From NCBI RefSeq assembly GCF_000463015.1, contig NC_022247.1:868001-932000 (forward strand): a stretch of DNA of 64,000 nucleotides, in the 5' to 3' direction. This DNA comes from Variovorax paradoxus B4. GTDB taxonomy: Bacteria > Pseudomonadota > Gammaproteobacteria > Burkholderiales > Burkholderiaceae_C. Each line of letters begins with the position of its first letter. Within the stretch, counting starts at the first letter, position 1. A model generated the notes under the pieces. The model saw nothing but the letters and a program-made list of their open reading frames with translations, was not told where the DNA came from and did no database searches. Made by a program: the position numbers and the translations under genes. Positions 1 through 8,377 of the stretch are shown here, piece by piece.

Positions 1-465
1 ATGGTGCACCAGCAATTGGCGGGCGCGCTGCCAGGCGGACAGGCGTGCCGGCGGCACGGCGATGTAGGAGGCCAGCGCGAACAGCGACGACTGCTCCTGG
101 TCCGGCGGTGCCTCGCGCAGGTGCTGCAGCCGGCGGAACGGCGCCATCAGCAGCATCGAGACCAGGATCACGCCGATCACGGTGGCATAGAGGCCGAGCA
201 GGTGCAGCACCTCGGGCTGCGAGCGCGCGCCAAGCACATAGGGCCATGCGTACCAGATCGCGCAGAACCAGATCGCCACGGTGACGGCCGGGCGCAGCAC
301 GCGCAGCCACAGGTACATGGCCAGCGTGCGCTGCGGCGAGCGGCCGCTGCCGAAGGCGCGCAGCGAAATGCGCGCGGCGTCGATGATCGGCTCTTCCCCC
401 GCGGGCTGGCCCCAGGAGCGGCGCCGCACCGGCGGCAGGGTGTGGGATTCAGGGTGGTGGTGCAT
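1..465 (-). CDS. pgaD: PgaD-like exopolysaccharide synthesis membrane protein, partial (C-terminus outside window)
   Basis: This is the last gene of a pgaABCD operon; 155 codons are visible and the frame is still open at base 1. The product starts MHHHPESHTLPPVRRRSW and has two hydrophobic segments, roughly residues 55-80 and 87-108, separated by a short loop. This is the two-helix layout of PgaD, the small inner-membrane partner that binds PgaC and is needed for poly-beta-1,6-N-acetylglucosamine synthesis. Its start overlaps the end of pgaC by 17 bases, so the two are probably translationally coupled. In other species PgaC/PgaD respond to cyclic-di-GMP; that is family knowledge, not visible here. 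PgaD proteins are poorly conserved, so the name rests on topology and position. Confidence 0.8.
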   Translation of the reverse strand, partial: MHHHPESHTLPPVRRRSWGQPAGEEPIIDAARISLRAFGSGRSPQRTLAMYLWLRVLRPAVTVAIWFCAIWYAWPYVLGARSQPEVLHLLGLYATVIGVILVSMLLMAPFRRLQHLREAPPDQEQSSLFALASYIAVPPARLSAWQRARQLLVHH

Positions 466-1732
466 CGGAAACTCCTCGGTCGGGGCTCGTCCACACCGCA
501 CGCTTGCCGCGGCGGCGCATCAGGGCTTTGGGAAGGGCGATGACGGTGGCCGCCATCGTGATGGTCCAGAAAGCGATCGGGTACCAGATCGTTCCGGCGA
601 AATAGCGCAGCAGGTCGCGGTCGTAGCGGCGATCGATCCACAGGCTCAGCAGCATCTGCAGGATGCAGGTCATGGCAAGCAGCGTGCCCTGCCAGTGCGG
701 CAGCAGCGCCGAATGCCACGCCGACGCGGCGGGCAGGAACGGCCGCAGAAAGCCGATCACCAGCACGAGCGCCATCGCATAGGCCCACACCACGCTGACC
801 ATGTACTCGGCATAGACCAGCCACATGCGCCACTGCCGCGGCCGCAGGATGCGCGGGGTGTAGCGCAGCATCGTCTGGATGCCGCCGACGGCCCAGCGCA
901 GGCGCTGCTTCCAGAGGCCGCGCAAGGTCTCGGGCATGAGGATCCAGCACAGCGCGCGCGGCTCGAAGCGCAGCTGCCAGCCGCCGAGCTGGAGCTTCCA
1001 GCTCATGTCGATGTCCTCGGTGAGCACGTCGGGGCTCCAGAAGCCCACGTCGATCACGGCGCGGCGGCGGAACATCGCGATCACGCCCGACACCGTGAAC
1101 AGCGTGCCCACCAGCTGCTGCGAGCGCTTGATGAGCCCGATGATCGAGGAAAACTCGCCCACCTGCATGCGCCCGAGCAGCGTGGTGCGGGTGCGGATGC
1201 GCGGATTGCCGGTCACGGCGCCGATGCGTTCGGACTCCAGCATCGGATTCAGCATCCAGGCAATGGCGTTGGCGTCCACCAGCGCATCGCCGTCGATGCC
1301 CAGGATGTACTCGCCGCGCGCGAGCTGGCAGGCGGTGTTCAGGCCCACGGCCTTGCCCTGGTTGCTGGCGTTGTGGATCACGCGCAGCCGGCTGTATTCC
1401 TGCGTCATCGCGTCGAGCAGCTCGCCCGTGCCGTCGGTGCTGCCGTCGTTGACCGCGATCACCTCGAAGTTCGGATAGCGCGTGCGCATCAGCTGCTCGA
1501 TGACCTCGCGCAGGTGGGGCGCTTCGTTGAAGCAGGGCACCACCACCGTCACCAGGGGCTGCGACGCAAGCACTTGCAGCGGATCGATCTCGACATCGCG
1601 CTGGCGCTCGAACACCCAGGCATGCGACAGCCCGCCCGCCATCCAGACGTACGCCATGAAGAAGGGGTAGTAGAAGACGAAGCCGAACAGCAGCGGCGGC
1701 AGCGCTTCGGACAGGGCGTGGAGGGTGGTCAT
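449..1732 (-). CDS. pgaC: Poly-beta-1,6-N-acetyl-D-glucosamine synthase (GT2)
   Basis: This is a processive family 2 glycosyltransferase of 427 residues that polymerises UDP-GlcNAc into PNAG at the inner membrane. An N-terminal membrane segment lies near residues 10-32. The catalytic domain follows, starting VTVVVPCFNE, with the nucleotide-sugar motif IDGD (D147, D149), the acceptor-side motif TEDIDMSW, and the processivity motif QRLRW at residues 276-280. C-terminal membrane helices follow. The length is close to the family norm of about 410-440. The ATG at 1732 overlaps the pgaB stop as ATGA, which fixes the start; the frame is open further upstream only as an out-of-frame shadow of pgaB. 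Confidence 0.95.
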   Translation of the reverse strand: MTTLHALSEALPPLLFGFVFYYPFFMAYVWMAGGLSHAWVFERQRDVEIDPLQVLASQPLVTVVVPCFNEAPHLREVIEQLMRTRYPNFEVIAVNDGSTDGTGELLDAMTQEYSRLRVIHNASNQGKAVGLNTACQLARGEYILGIDGDALVDANAIAWMLNPMLESERIGAVTGNPRIRTRTTLLGRMQVGEFSSIIGLIKRSQQLVGTLFTVSGVIAMFRRRAVIDVGFWSPDVLTEDIDMSWKLQLGGWQLRFEPRALCWILMPETLRGLWKQRLRWAVGGIQTMLRYTPRILRPRQWRMWLVYAEYMVSVVWAYAMALVLVIGFLRPFLPAASAWHSALLPHWQGTLLAMTCILQMLLSLWIDRRYDRDLLRYFAGTIWYPIAFWTITMAATVIALPKALMRRRGKRAVWTSPDRGVSDAPPP

Positions 1733-3783
1733 GGCGAGCGGCCTTCTGCCGCGGATGTCGCGGCCGACGTTGGCGCTGGCGCGGGCAGCGCGCGCGGCAG
1801 CAGCGCGCGCACCGAGATCGCGCGGCGCACCACCTCGAGCGAGGGCTGGCTGGCCAGGAAATCGTCGGGGTAGTAGCCCAGGTGCCGCACGCCCATGCGG
1901 TGCAGCAGCGCCCACTGGCGCGCAAGTTCCTCGTCGGGCACGGGCCGGCCCGTGCGCCAGTCGCGCGCCTGCAGTTCGAAGACGGTGCCGTCCAGGCCGC
2001 GCGGCGTGTCAGCCGCGCGGCGCGCAAGGCGTGCGAGCCAGGCCTGCGCATCGGCTTCGCGCTCCATGCGCGGCATCGCCATCAGCGCCACGTAGTCGTA
2101 GGCCGCGAGCGAGGCTTCGTAGTTCTGCGCAAACCATTGCTCTGCCGCGGGTTCGAGCACCGGCCGCGCATAGAGATTGCGCGCGGTTTCCAGCCCGGGC
2201 CGCCACGCGCCTGCGCGCGCGGCGAGCTCCCGGGTGAATTCCGTCAGGTAGCGCGTCTTGGCACCGGTCCAGCGCGCCATCAGGGCCGGGTCGGCGCGGA
2301 TGGCGGCCACGTCGGCCGGCAAGCCCCAGCGGCCGTATTCGGCGAGCGCGGGCGGGCTTGCGTCTTCGTCGTCCGAGAGCATCGCGTCGTCGTGGAACAG
2401 CAGGCCCTCGAAGAAGGCATGGCGCCCGAGGTCTTCATAGATGCCGCCGATCAGCGCGCGCACTTCGGGGTCGAAGGGCGACAGCCGGTGGTAGCGGTCC
2501 GCGGGTGTGCCGCCGTCCATGGTGCGCACCGTATGCGCCGCGAGCGGGTTCGACGCCGGCAGGCGAAAGGCCATGACCGGCATCCATGCATAGACCTTCA
2601 CGCCGGTGCGGCTGCGCAATTGCCAGGCCACGCGGCTGAAGAGGTCGGCGCGCATCGGCAGCTGGCGGTTCGGGAAATAGAGCGCATCGGCCACGCCGTC
2701 GCCATCGGGGTCGGCATAGGCCTGCAGGAACACGGCGCGGGGCCGGATGGCCGCGACGCGGTCGAGGAGGGCCGAGAGGTTGCGCTCCTGCTGTGCCGGA
2801 TCGGGGTCGTAGACATAGTCCAGGTCGACGTGCATCACGCGGTTGACCGGCCGCAGCTCGCCGCCCGCGGGGCTGCTCAGCAGCCGGGCGTACTCGGGGG
2901 CCTCGTTGTCGTAGGCCACCAGCGCGCGGCGAATCCGCGAGAGCGGCACCGAGGCCGCGTTCGGCCCGTCGTCGAGCGTGAAGGTGACGGGCATCCCCGC
3001 GCGCTCGGCAGCCTTCAATGCTGCGCTGTTGTAGGCCCCGTAGGGCCACACCATCGCGCGCACCTTGGCGCCGGTGCGGGCCTCGATGATGCTGCGGCTG
3101 CGGCGCAGGTCGGATTCGATGCGCTGCGCGTAGGCGGCGTCGTCCTCGTAGCGGCCCGTGGCCGGGTCGTAGCGGTGCGTTGCGGCGGACGGCAGCATGT
3201 TGCCTTGCGGATTGGCCTGCACGCCGTTGTGCATCGCATGGCTGTGGCTCGCCAGCTCGACCAGGCCGGAGCGCGCCATTTCGGCGGCCTCGCTCCAGCG
3301 CAGGAAGTCGTCGCGCGGCGCGGGCTTGTCGCCGTACGGAACGCTTGCGCCCTCCGGCACGTCGAGCCAGCTCGTCACCAGCGCCAGCAGCGCGGGATAG
3401 CCGAAGCGCTTGAGCAGCGGAAAGACCTTGGTGTAGGCGCTGCGGTAGCCGTCGTCGAAGGTCAGCAGCACGGGCTTCGGGGGCAGCGGCTGGCCGCCGG
3501 CGCGCGCATCGATCGCCTGCTGCAGGCTGATGGGGTGGTAGCGGTTGTGCCGCAGCCAGGCGAACACCTCGGCCAGCGTGCGCTCGTCGATGGCGGTGCC
3601 GTCGGGCGAACTCTCGAAGCTCGCGCGCACGTTGCTGCGCACGTCGTGGAAGGAGAGCACGCGAAAGCTCACGCCGTCGTCGGGGTCGGCGGGCGGCAGC
3701 GGCTGCGCCGCGCCGGGAAGCGCGAGAGACAGCAGCAGCCAGGCCATGGTGGCGCGCAGGAGGATGAACAGGTCGGTTCGCAT
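1729..3783 (-). CDS. pgaB: Poly-beta-1,6-N-acetyl-D-glucosamine N-deacetylase PgaB
   Basis: The 684-residue product partially deacetylates PNAG in the periplasm to allow export through PgaA. An N-terminal signal sequence (MRTDLFILLRATMAW, then a hydrophobic run ending PGAAQ) precedes a NodB-type polysaccharide deacetylase domain with TFDDG at residues 108-112 (metal and catalytic aspartates) and the downstream SHSHAMH metal-binding histidines. The C-terminal half (from about residue 310, VMHVDLDYVYDPDP) matches the glycoside-hydrolase-like PgaB domain. No lipobox cysteine is visible, unlike the lipoprotein of E. coli, so this version may be soluble or anchored by an uncleaved signal. The ATG at 3783 overlaps the pgaA stop as ATGA. 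Confidence 0.93.
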   Translation of the reverse strand: MRTDLFILLRATMAWLLLSLALPGAAQPLPPADPDDGVSFRVLSFHDVRSNVRASFESSPDGTAIDERTLAEVFAWLRHNRYHPISLQQAIDARAGGQPLPPKPVLLTFDDGYRSAYTKVFPLLKRFGYPALLALVTSWLDVPEGASVPYGDKPAPRDDFLRWSEAAEMARSGLVELASHSHAMHNGVQANPQGNMLPSAATHRYDPATGRYEDDAAYAQRIESDLRRSRSIIEARTGAKVRAMVWPYGAYNSAALKAAERAGMPVTFTLDDGPNAASVPLSRIRRALVAYDNEAPEYARLLSSPAGGELRPVNRVMHVDLDYVYDPDPAQQERNLSALLDRVAAIRPRAVFLQAYADPDGDGVADALYFPNRQLPMRADLFSRVAWQLRSRTGVKVYAWMPVMAFRLPASNPLAAHTVRTMDGGTPADRYHRLSPFDPEVRALIGGIYEDLGRHAFFEGLLFHDDAMLSDDEDASPPALAEYGRWGLPADVAAIRADPALMARWTGAKTRYLTEFTRELAARAGAWRPGLETARNLYARPVLEPAAEQWFAQNYEASLAAYDYVALMAMPRMEREADAQAWLARLARRAADTPRGLDGTVFELQARDWRTGRPVPDEELARQWALLHRMGVRHLGYYPDDFLASQPSLEVVRRAISVRALLPRALPAPAPTSAATSAAEGRSP

Positions 3784-6197
3784 CAGGGCAGGGGCATCGA
3801 AAGATTCAGGAAGACGCTGCGCTGCCGTTCGCGCACGCCGTCGTAGGGATGGCCGGAAATGCCCAGCCCGTAGCGCAGGGTCAGCTTCGGGCCCAGGTTC
3901 CACCTGTGTTCGTAGCGCACGCTCCACAGCGGGCCGGTTCCGAAACCGGCCTGGCGATAGCTGCCGCCACCGATCTCGATGGCCTGGAAGAACTGCCTGT
4001 CGTCGCTTTTCCAGTTGAGCCATTGCGCGCGCACGGTGAGCTGGGCGCTGGCATCGCGGGGCGGGCTGAAGTACGCAACCTCCTGCTGCCGGCCGCGGCT
4101 GGTGCCGGCGCCGAGCCGCGTCTCGAGCTGGAAGCGCGGCGTGCTGACCCAGCGTTCGCGCCAGCTGAAGTCGAGGCCGTTGCGCAGGTTGCCGTCGCTG
4201 AAGTCGAGCCGCTGCCATTGCAGCTCGAAGCGGCGCGCCTCGCTGACCACGCGGCTCAGGGCCAGGCCGGTCTCGCGCGCGCCGATGCCTGCGATGCGTG
4301 CCTTCCAGGGCAGATCCTTGCTGTCGCCGTCGAAGGTGGCCGAGAGCCGCCATGCGTCCCCGGCGCGGTAGTCGATGCGCCCGGCCGCGCTGGTGCGATA
4401 GGGGCCGGTGTTCGAGTGCTGCAGAGCACCCTCGGCCAGCCAGCGGCCGCGCTGCCAGGCAAGGCCGATGCCGCCGCGCGCCCAGTTTCCATTGCCGTCC
4501 GAGGTGTCTGCGCGGCCCAGCACCTGGTCGTAGAAGACGCGCCATTGGTCGTCCATCAGGCCCGAGCTGAGGCGGCTCGCAAGGCGCCATTCGCGATTGG
4601 CGATGGCGGCGCCACCGGAAGCTGCCTCGGCGTCGAGGTCGAGCCGCGGGCCGGTGACTGCGCGCCGCTTGCGGCCCAGGTCGCGCACCTGGGCGGTGTC
4701 GGGCGCGTCGGCCTCGAGCGATTCGGCGCGGCGGCGGGCCTCGCGGAATTCGCCCGCGTCGAGCAGCGCCTCGACGTGGCCGGCGCGTGCGCCGATGTCA
4801 TACGGGTGGTCGGCGGCCAGCGCTTCGTAGCGCGCGAGCGCCGCTTCGGGGCGATCGCGCAGCCGTTCGGCCAGGCCCGCGCCGGCCGCAAACTCGGCGT
4901 TGAGAGGCGCTTCGCCCGTGAGCAGGGCGAAGCGCTGCTGCGCGAGCGCATGCCGGTCGCCATAGAGCAGCAGCATGGCGCGCATGCCGTTCGCTTCGGT
5001 GTACTCGCCGTTCGGCAGGCCCGCTTCGGGCGCGAGGCGCAGCGTGGCGGGCGTGGCGCCTTCGATGCGCGCGAGCAGCGCATCGGCTTCCTCGAAGCGG
5101 CCGGTATCGAGATAGGCGTAGGCCAGCCCCTGGTAGATCGGGTCGGCCGCCGCCAGTGCCGGGCCGCTGCCGGCCACGGCCGCCTCGAACAGCGGCACGG
5201 CATCGACCGAGCGGCGTTCCTGCGCGAAGGCACGGGCTGCGGCGCCGAGCGCATAGGGCGGCAGCGCCGATCCGTCGGCGTGCAGTGCCTCGTACAGCGC
5301 GATGGCGTCGGCGGGAAGGCCGCGCTCGACAAGCGCCAGCAGCCGGTCGGACTGCAGCCGCAGGCGAGCGGAGCGCCAGGCATCGGCATCGGCCGGGTTG
5401 GCGTGCAGTGCCGATGCGTCGAGCCGGGCCAGCGCGATCTCCTGCTGCGCCAGCACCTTGTCGAGCGCGGCCACGCGCGCCGCGCCGATGCGCTCGTCGC
5501 GCTCCAGCACCGCCCAGCGCAGTTGCTGCGCGAGCGCCTGCTGCTGCAGCGTGGACAAGGCCAGCGCCGTGAAGGTGCCGGGATTCGCGCGTTCCGCCGC
5601 TTCGGCCTCCTCGAAAGCCGCGGATGCGGCGCCGCTCGACGCGAGCAGCAGTTCATCTTCGCGCAGCGCATCGCGCGACGCCGGCAGGCGCGCCCGCCAG
5701 ACGGCGATGGCCTCGCCCTGCAGCGTGAGGTCCTGCGTGCGGCGCGCCGCCAGGGCCAGCGGGCCGAGCGCGTAGTCGTGCAAGCCGGCGGGCGGCCCTT
5801 GGCGGCCCAGGGCCGCGGCTTCGGCGAACTGGCCGTCTGCGGCCGCGATCGCCACGGCGTCGGAGACGACGCGCTGCCGCTCGGCATGGCCCAGCGCCGT
5901 TGCGAGCCATGCCCTCAGCTGCTGCAGTGCTTGCGGCGGCGGGATGCGGTTCGCGCGATACGCGCCGATGAGCGCGTCGTGCCGTTGTGGAGCGTAGGAG
6001 GAGGCTGCGGTGCGATCGGCCGCCGCGGGCGACGCAATGGCAACCGGATCCGCAAGTGCAGCGGAGGCGCCGAATGCCAGCAGGCAGACGATCGGAGGCA
6101 GGCTCCGCACAGCCTGTGCGAGGTATCGAGGCAACGGGTCGGCCGGCGCCGAACTGCGTCCAGCCACGACCGTGCCTCCATCGTTCTTGTGGATTGA
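3783..6197 (-). CDS. pgaA: PNAG export outer-membrane protein PgaA (TPR plus beta-barrel)
   Basis: This is the first gene of the pga operon. The product has an N-terminal export signal (hydrophobic run SLPPIVCLLAFGASAALA), a long alanine-rich helical region with TPR-like repeats covering roughly residues 60-500, and a C-terminal region of alternating short strands ending in FLNLSMPLP, as expected for a beta-barrel with a terminal aromatic/hydrophobic strand. PgaA exports deacetylated PNAG across the outer membrane. I chose the GTG at 6197, about 804 residues and close to the E. coli length of 807, because AGGGAG lies just upstream. An in-frame ATG at 6242 has no Shine-Dalgarno sequence. Confidence 0.88.
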   Translation of the reverse strand, partial: SIHKNDGGTVVAGRSSAPADPLPRYLAQAVRSLPPIVCLLAFGASAALADPVAIASPAAADRTAASSYAPQRHDALIGAYRANRIPPPQALQQLRAWLATALGHAERQRVVSDAVAIAAADGQFAEAAALGRQGPPAGLHDYALGPLALAARRTQDLTLQGEAIAVWRARLPASRDALREDELLLASSGAASAAFEEAEAAERANPGTFTALALSTLQQQALAQQLRWAVLERDERIGAARVAALDKVLAQQEIALARLDASALHANPADADAWRSARLRLQSDRLLALVERGLPADAIALYEALHADGSALPPYALGAAARAFAQERRSVDAVPLFEAAVAGSGPALAAADPIYQGLAYAYLDTGRFEEADALLARIEGATPATLRLAPEAGLPNGEYTEANGMRAMLLLYGDRHALAQQRFALLTGEAPLNAEFAAGAGLAERLRDRPEAALARYEALAADHPYDIGARAGHVEALLDAGEFREARRRAESLEADAPDTAQVRDLGRKRRAVTGPRLDLDAEAASGGAAIANREWRLASRLSSGLMDDQWRVFYDQVLGRADTSDGNGNWARGGIGLAWQRGRWLAEGALQHSNTGPYRTSAAGRIDYRAGDAWRLSATFDGDSKDLPWKARIAGIGARETGLALSRVVSEARRFELQWQRLDFSDGNLRNGLDFSWRERWVSTPRFQLETRLGAGTSRGRQQEVAYFSPPRDASAQLTVRAQWLNWKSDDRQFFQAIEIGGGSYRQAGFGTGPLWSVRYEHRWNLGPKLTLRYGLGISGHPYDGVRERQRSVFLNLSMPLP

Positions 6198-6310
6198 CAC
6201 TCTGCTCCCTTTGATTGCGCTCCCTGCACGGCGAAACGCCATTCAGGGCAGAACTTCTCGAAGCCACGAAAGCTGTATTGAAAAGTTCCTAAAAAGTGAC
6301 TCTATGGGAG

Positions 6311-6322
6311 TTTGTTAACAAA
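6311..6322. promoter_or_regulatory. 12-base perfect palindrome in the pgaA / creatininase divergent spacer
   Basis: TTTGTTAACAAA is a perfect palindrome in the 253-base spacer between the divergent pgaA (start 6197) and creatininase-family (start 6451) genes. The surrounding stretch, about 6270-6325, is clearly more AT-rich than the rest of the window and is the likely promoter area for pgaA. No convincing -35/-10 pair could be fixed. It could be an operator half-site pair; no regulator can be assigned. Confidence 0.3.
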
Positions 6323-6450
6323 TGACCGACAAACGGCGAAAGATGTGGCCGGAGCGTGAACTGAGTCGCACATCGATGGGCATGAAGGCATCCACGTGCG
6401 CATCGCGCGGCCATCTGGGCGCCGGCGGCGCGTCAGCCTAAGATCGCAAG

Positions 6451-7278
6451 ATGCACGCACAACCGGCCTCCTTGCCCCGCTTCTGGTCCCAGCTCACCAC
6501 GCGCGATTTCGCGGCGCTCGATGCGGCCGCCACGGTCGCGGTGCTGCCCCTCGGCGCCACCGAACAGCACGGGCCCCATCTGCCGCTGGGCGTGGACACG
6601 GTGCTGGCCGACGGCATCGTGGCCGCCTCGCTGCCGCTGCTGCCGGCCGCACTGCCGGTGCTGTTCCTGCCGACGCAGCAGATCGGCCTGAGCCCCGAGC
6701 ACGCGCGCTTCGCGGGCACGCTCACGCTGTCGGCCGAGACCGTGATCCGCATGTGGAAGGAAATTGGCGCCGGCGTGGCGCATGCCGGCGTGAAGAAGCT
6801 GGTGCTGTTCAACGCGCACGGCGGCCACGTGGGCGCGATGGACATCGTGGCGCGCGAGCTGCGCGCGGCGCACGGCCTCATCGTCTACAGCGTGAGCTGG
6901 TTCAACCTGCCGCTGGGCGATGCGGGCGCGCAGTTCGGCGCCGGCGAGCACCGCTTCGGCGTGCATGCGGGCGAGATCGAAACCTCGATGATGCTGGCGC
7001 TTGCGCCGCAGCAGGTGCGCATGGGCGAGGCGAAGAATTTCCGCTCCACCTCCGAGCAGCGCGCGGCCGACTACGCGATTCTCGGCAACGGCAGGAGCGC
7101 CAAGCTCGGCTGGGCCATGGAGGACTACAACGCGCAGGGCGCGGCCGGCAACGCAGCCGCCGCGACGGCGCCGCGCGGCCAGGCGGTCGTCGATGCCGCC
7201 GCGCAGCAGCTTGCGCTGTTGCTGGCCGAGGTGTCGCGCCTGCCGCTGGACACGGCCAATACGCAGCCGCTTCCCTGA
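6451..7278 (+). CDS. Creatininase-family amidohydrolase
   Basis: The 275-residue protein matches the creatininase / MftE-like family of metal-dependent amidohydrolases. Visible signatures are GATEQHGPHLPLGVDT (E and H metal ligands) near residues 32-47, FNAHGGHVG near residues 123-131, and HAGEIETS near residues 173-180, which together form the family's binuclear metal site. Length is typical (about 240-280). It stands alone, divergent from the pga operon and convergent with a small exported-protein gene, so context does not reveal the substrate. Creatinine, formamides and peptide amides are all substrates in this family, so creatinine should not be assumed. Confidence 0.88.
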   Translation: MHAQPASLPRFWSQLTTRDFAALDAAATVAVLPLGATEQHGPHLPLGVDTVLADGIVAASLPLLPAALPVLFLPTQQIGLSPEHARFAGTLTLSAETVIRMWKEIGAGVAHAGVKKLVLFNAHGGHVGAMDIVARELRAAHGLIVYSVSWFNLPLGDAGAQFGAGEHRFGVHAGEIETSMMLALAPQQVRMGEAKNFRSTSEQRAADYAILGNGRSAKLGWAMEDYNAQGAAGNAAAATAPRGQAVVDAAAQQLALLLAEVSRLPLDTANTQPLP

Positions 7279-7365
7279 CGCCTCACGCGATTATCTGTGC
7301 GTGGGAAAGACGGGATGCGGACTCTTCCTCCCGTGCGTGCGCGCTGATCGGCACAGGATTCACGC

Positions 7366-7665
7366 TCAGGGACGGGGTTCGCCTGTCAGGCTGAGCTGGC
7401 GTCTGCAACGCAGATCCGTCATGCGGACCGCCTGTGGCGCGGCATCGATCGAACGCTCTGTCGCTTCGATTGCGCCCCATTGGTTTCGGGCGAGAACGAT
7501 CCCGTACTTCTGCGGCCATTGCTTGCCGATGGTGCGCTCGATGCAACGCTGAACGTCGAGGTAGCGCTCGGCCATCCTCGCCGCCTCCATCGGCTCCGCC
7601 CATGCCGAAGAGGCGCACCAAGCGAAAAGGGCAAGGGAAATCAGAGGAGTCGGTCGAATGGGCAT
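7366..7665 (-). CDS. Small secreted protein of unknown function
   Basis: The 99-residue product starts MPIRPTPLISLALFAWCASSAWA, a good cleavable signal peptide, leaving a mature protein of about 76 residues. Two cysteines (in QRCIERT and DLRCRRQ) could form a disulfide in the periplasm. No family is recognised. The start was chosen for the signal peptide; an in-frame GTG at 7743 would add 26 unlikely residues. It lies 78 bases downstream of the small lipoprotein gene on the same strand and may be transcribed with it. Shine-Dalgarno support is weak. Confidence 0.6.
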   Translation of the reverse strand: MPIRPTPLISLALFAWCASSAWAEPMEAARMAERYLDVQRCIERTIGKQWPQKYGIVLARNQWGAIEATERSIDAAPQAVRMTDLRCRRQLSLTGEPRP

Positions 7666-7743
7666 TGAAATTCGGTGCTGCGGGCAGGCGCGGTAGTTGA
7701 GCCAGATCCCTTCGAGCGGAGCCGAACCTTGCGCGTCGCGCAC

Positions 7744-8019
7744 CTACTCGCAGCGAAACACCGCCTCGGCCTCCGGCTTGTGGCTGAAGAGGGTGAGGCC
7801 ATTGGAGGTCACTTCGACGATGCGGGCGTGCTTGCTCTGCGCCCCGCACTGCCGGGACGCTTCGAGGATGGCGCGGGTTCTCAGATCGATTGCCGACTCG
7901 CCGATCACCTGGACAGAGCGGATCTCCGAGGATTGCCCCTGCGCCTTGCCGGCGATCAGCCCGCTTCCCGCGCAGGCGGCCAGCGCGAGAAGCGGGCTCA
8001 GGGCAAAAAGTCGATTCAT
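7744..8019 (-). CDS. Small putative lipoprotein
   Basis: The 91-residue product has an N-terminal signal MNRLFALSPLLALAAC with lipobox LAAC, predicting cleavage before the cysteine and lipid anchoring. The remaining ~75 residues carry two more cysteines (RQCGAQ and the C-terminal FRCE) and end with a short strand-rich segment. No family is recognised. The ATG at 8019 is preferred over an upstream in-frame start because it begins the signal sequence directly. The neighbouring small secreted protein gene follows on the same strand. Confidence 0.62.
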   Translation of the reverse strand: MNRLFALSPLLALAACAGSGLIAGKAQGQSSEIRSVQVIGESAIDLRTRAILEASRQCGAQSKHARIVEVTSNGLTLFSHKPEAEAVFRCE

Positions 8020-8377
8020 GTTCTGGTGCCTGCATCGCGTGTCTGAACAATCCGCCATCTTGAGCAATCCGGCTGGTACTTTCAACCGGGGAGATCACCA
8101 CCTTGACGGGACACGGACGTACCGCTTCGCGCCGTTGCCGTACCGAGAGCCATTCCCTAGATCGTTCGTGATAGATCGTCGTACAGATGGTCAGATTTGC
8201 GAGTCGTCCCTATCCTTGTCTGCCGTGTCGACTCTCGGCCTTGATTGCCAGGTGCCTGCCTTCCTCCCGTGGGTCGGATCTTCGCGGTGCGGCAAGAAAC
8301 ATATCGCTCGACATGAGCGGGTAGCGCACTTTCAGTGCGGGCGCTGCAGATGATCACCTCCGTGCCAAGGACCTCCC
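8020..8377. other. Intergenic region upstream of mltA and the small lipoprotein gene
   Basis: These 358 bases separate two divergent genes. I found no convincing coding frame. The one structured element is a short hairpin, CGCACT-TTC-AGTGCG at 8325-8339, 39 bases upstream of the mltA ATG; its role is unknown. No clear sigma-70 promoter could be assigned for either gene. Confidence 0.5.

Noticed and set aside
281..1873. 530-codon plus-strand frame opposite pgaC and pgaD
   Set aside because: Histidine/arginine/glutamine-rich composition typical of antisense frames; the minus strand carries pgaC with all catalytic motifs.
1882..3846. 654-codon plus-strand frame opposite pgaB
   Set aside because: Low-complexity arginine/alanine/valine composition; PgaB on the other strand has clear catalytic motifs.
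3849..6197. Long open frame of 782 codons on the plus strand opposite pgaA
   Set aside because: It is a high-GC antisense shadow: arginine/glycine/alanine-rich with no domain, while the minus strand encodes a convincing PgaA.
6451..7278. Specific assignment as creatinine amidohydrolase
   Set aside because: The family includes many other amidases and no creatine or sarcosine pathway gene is nearby.
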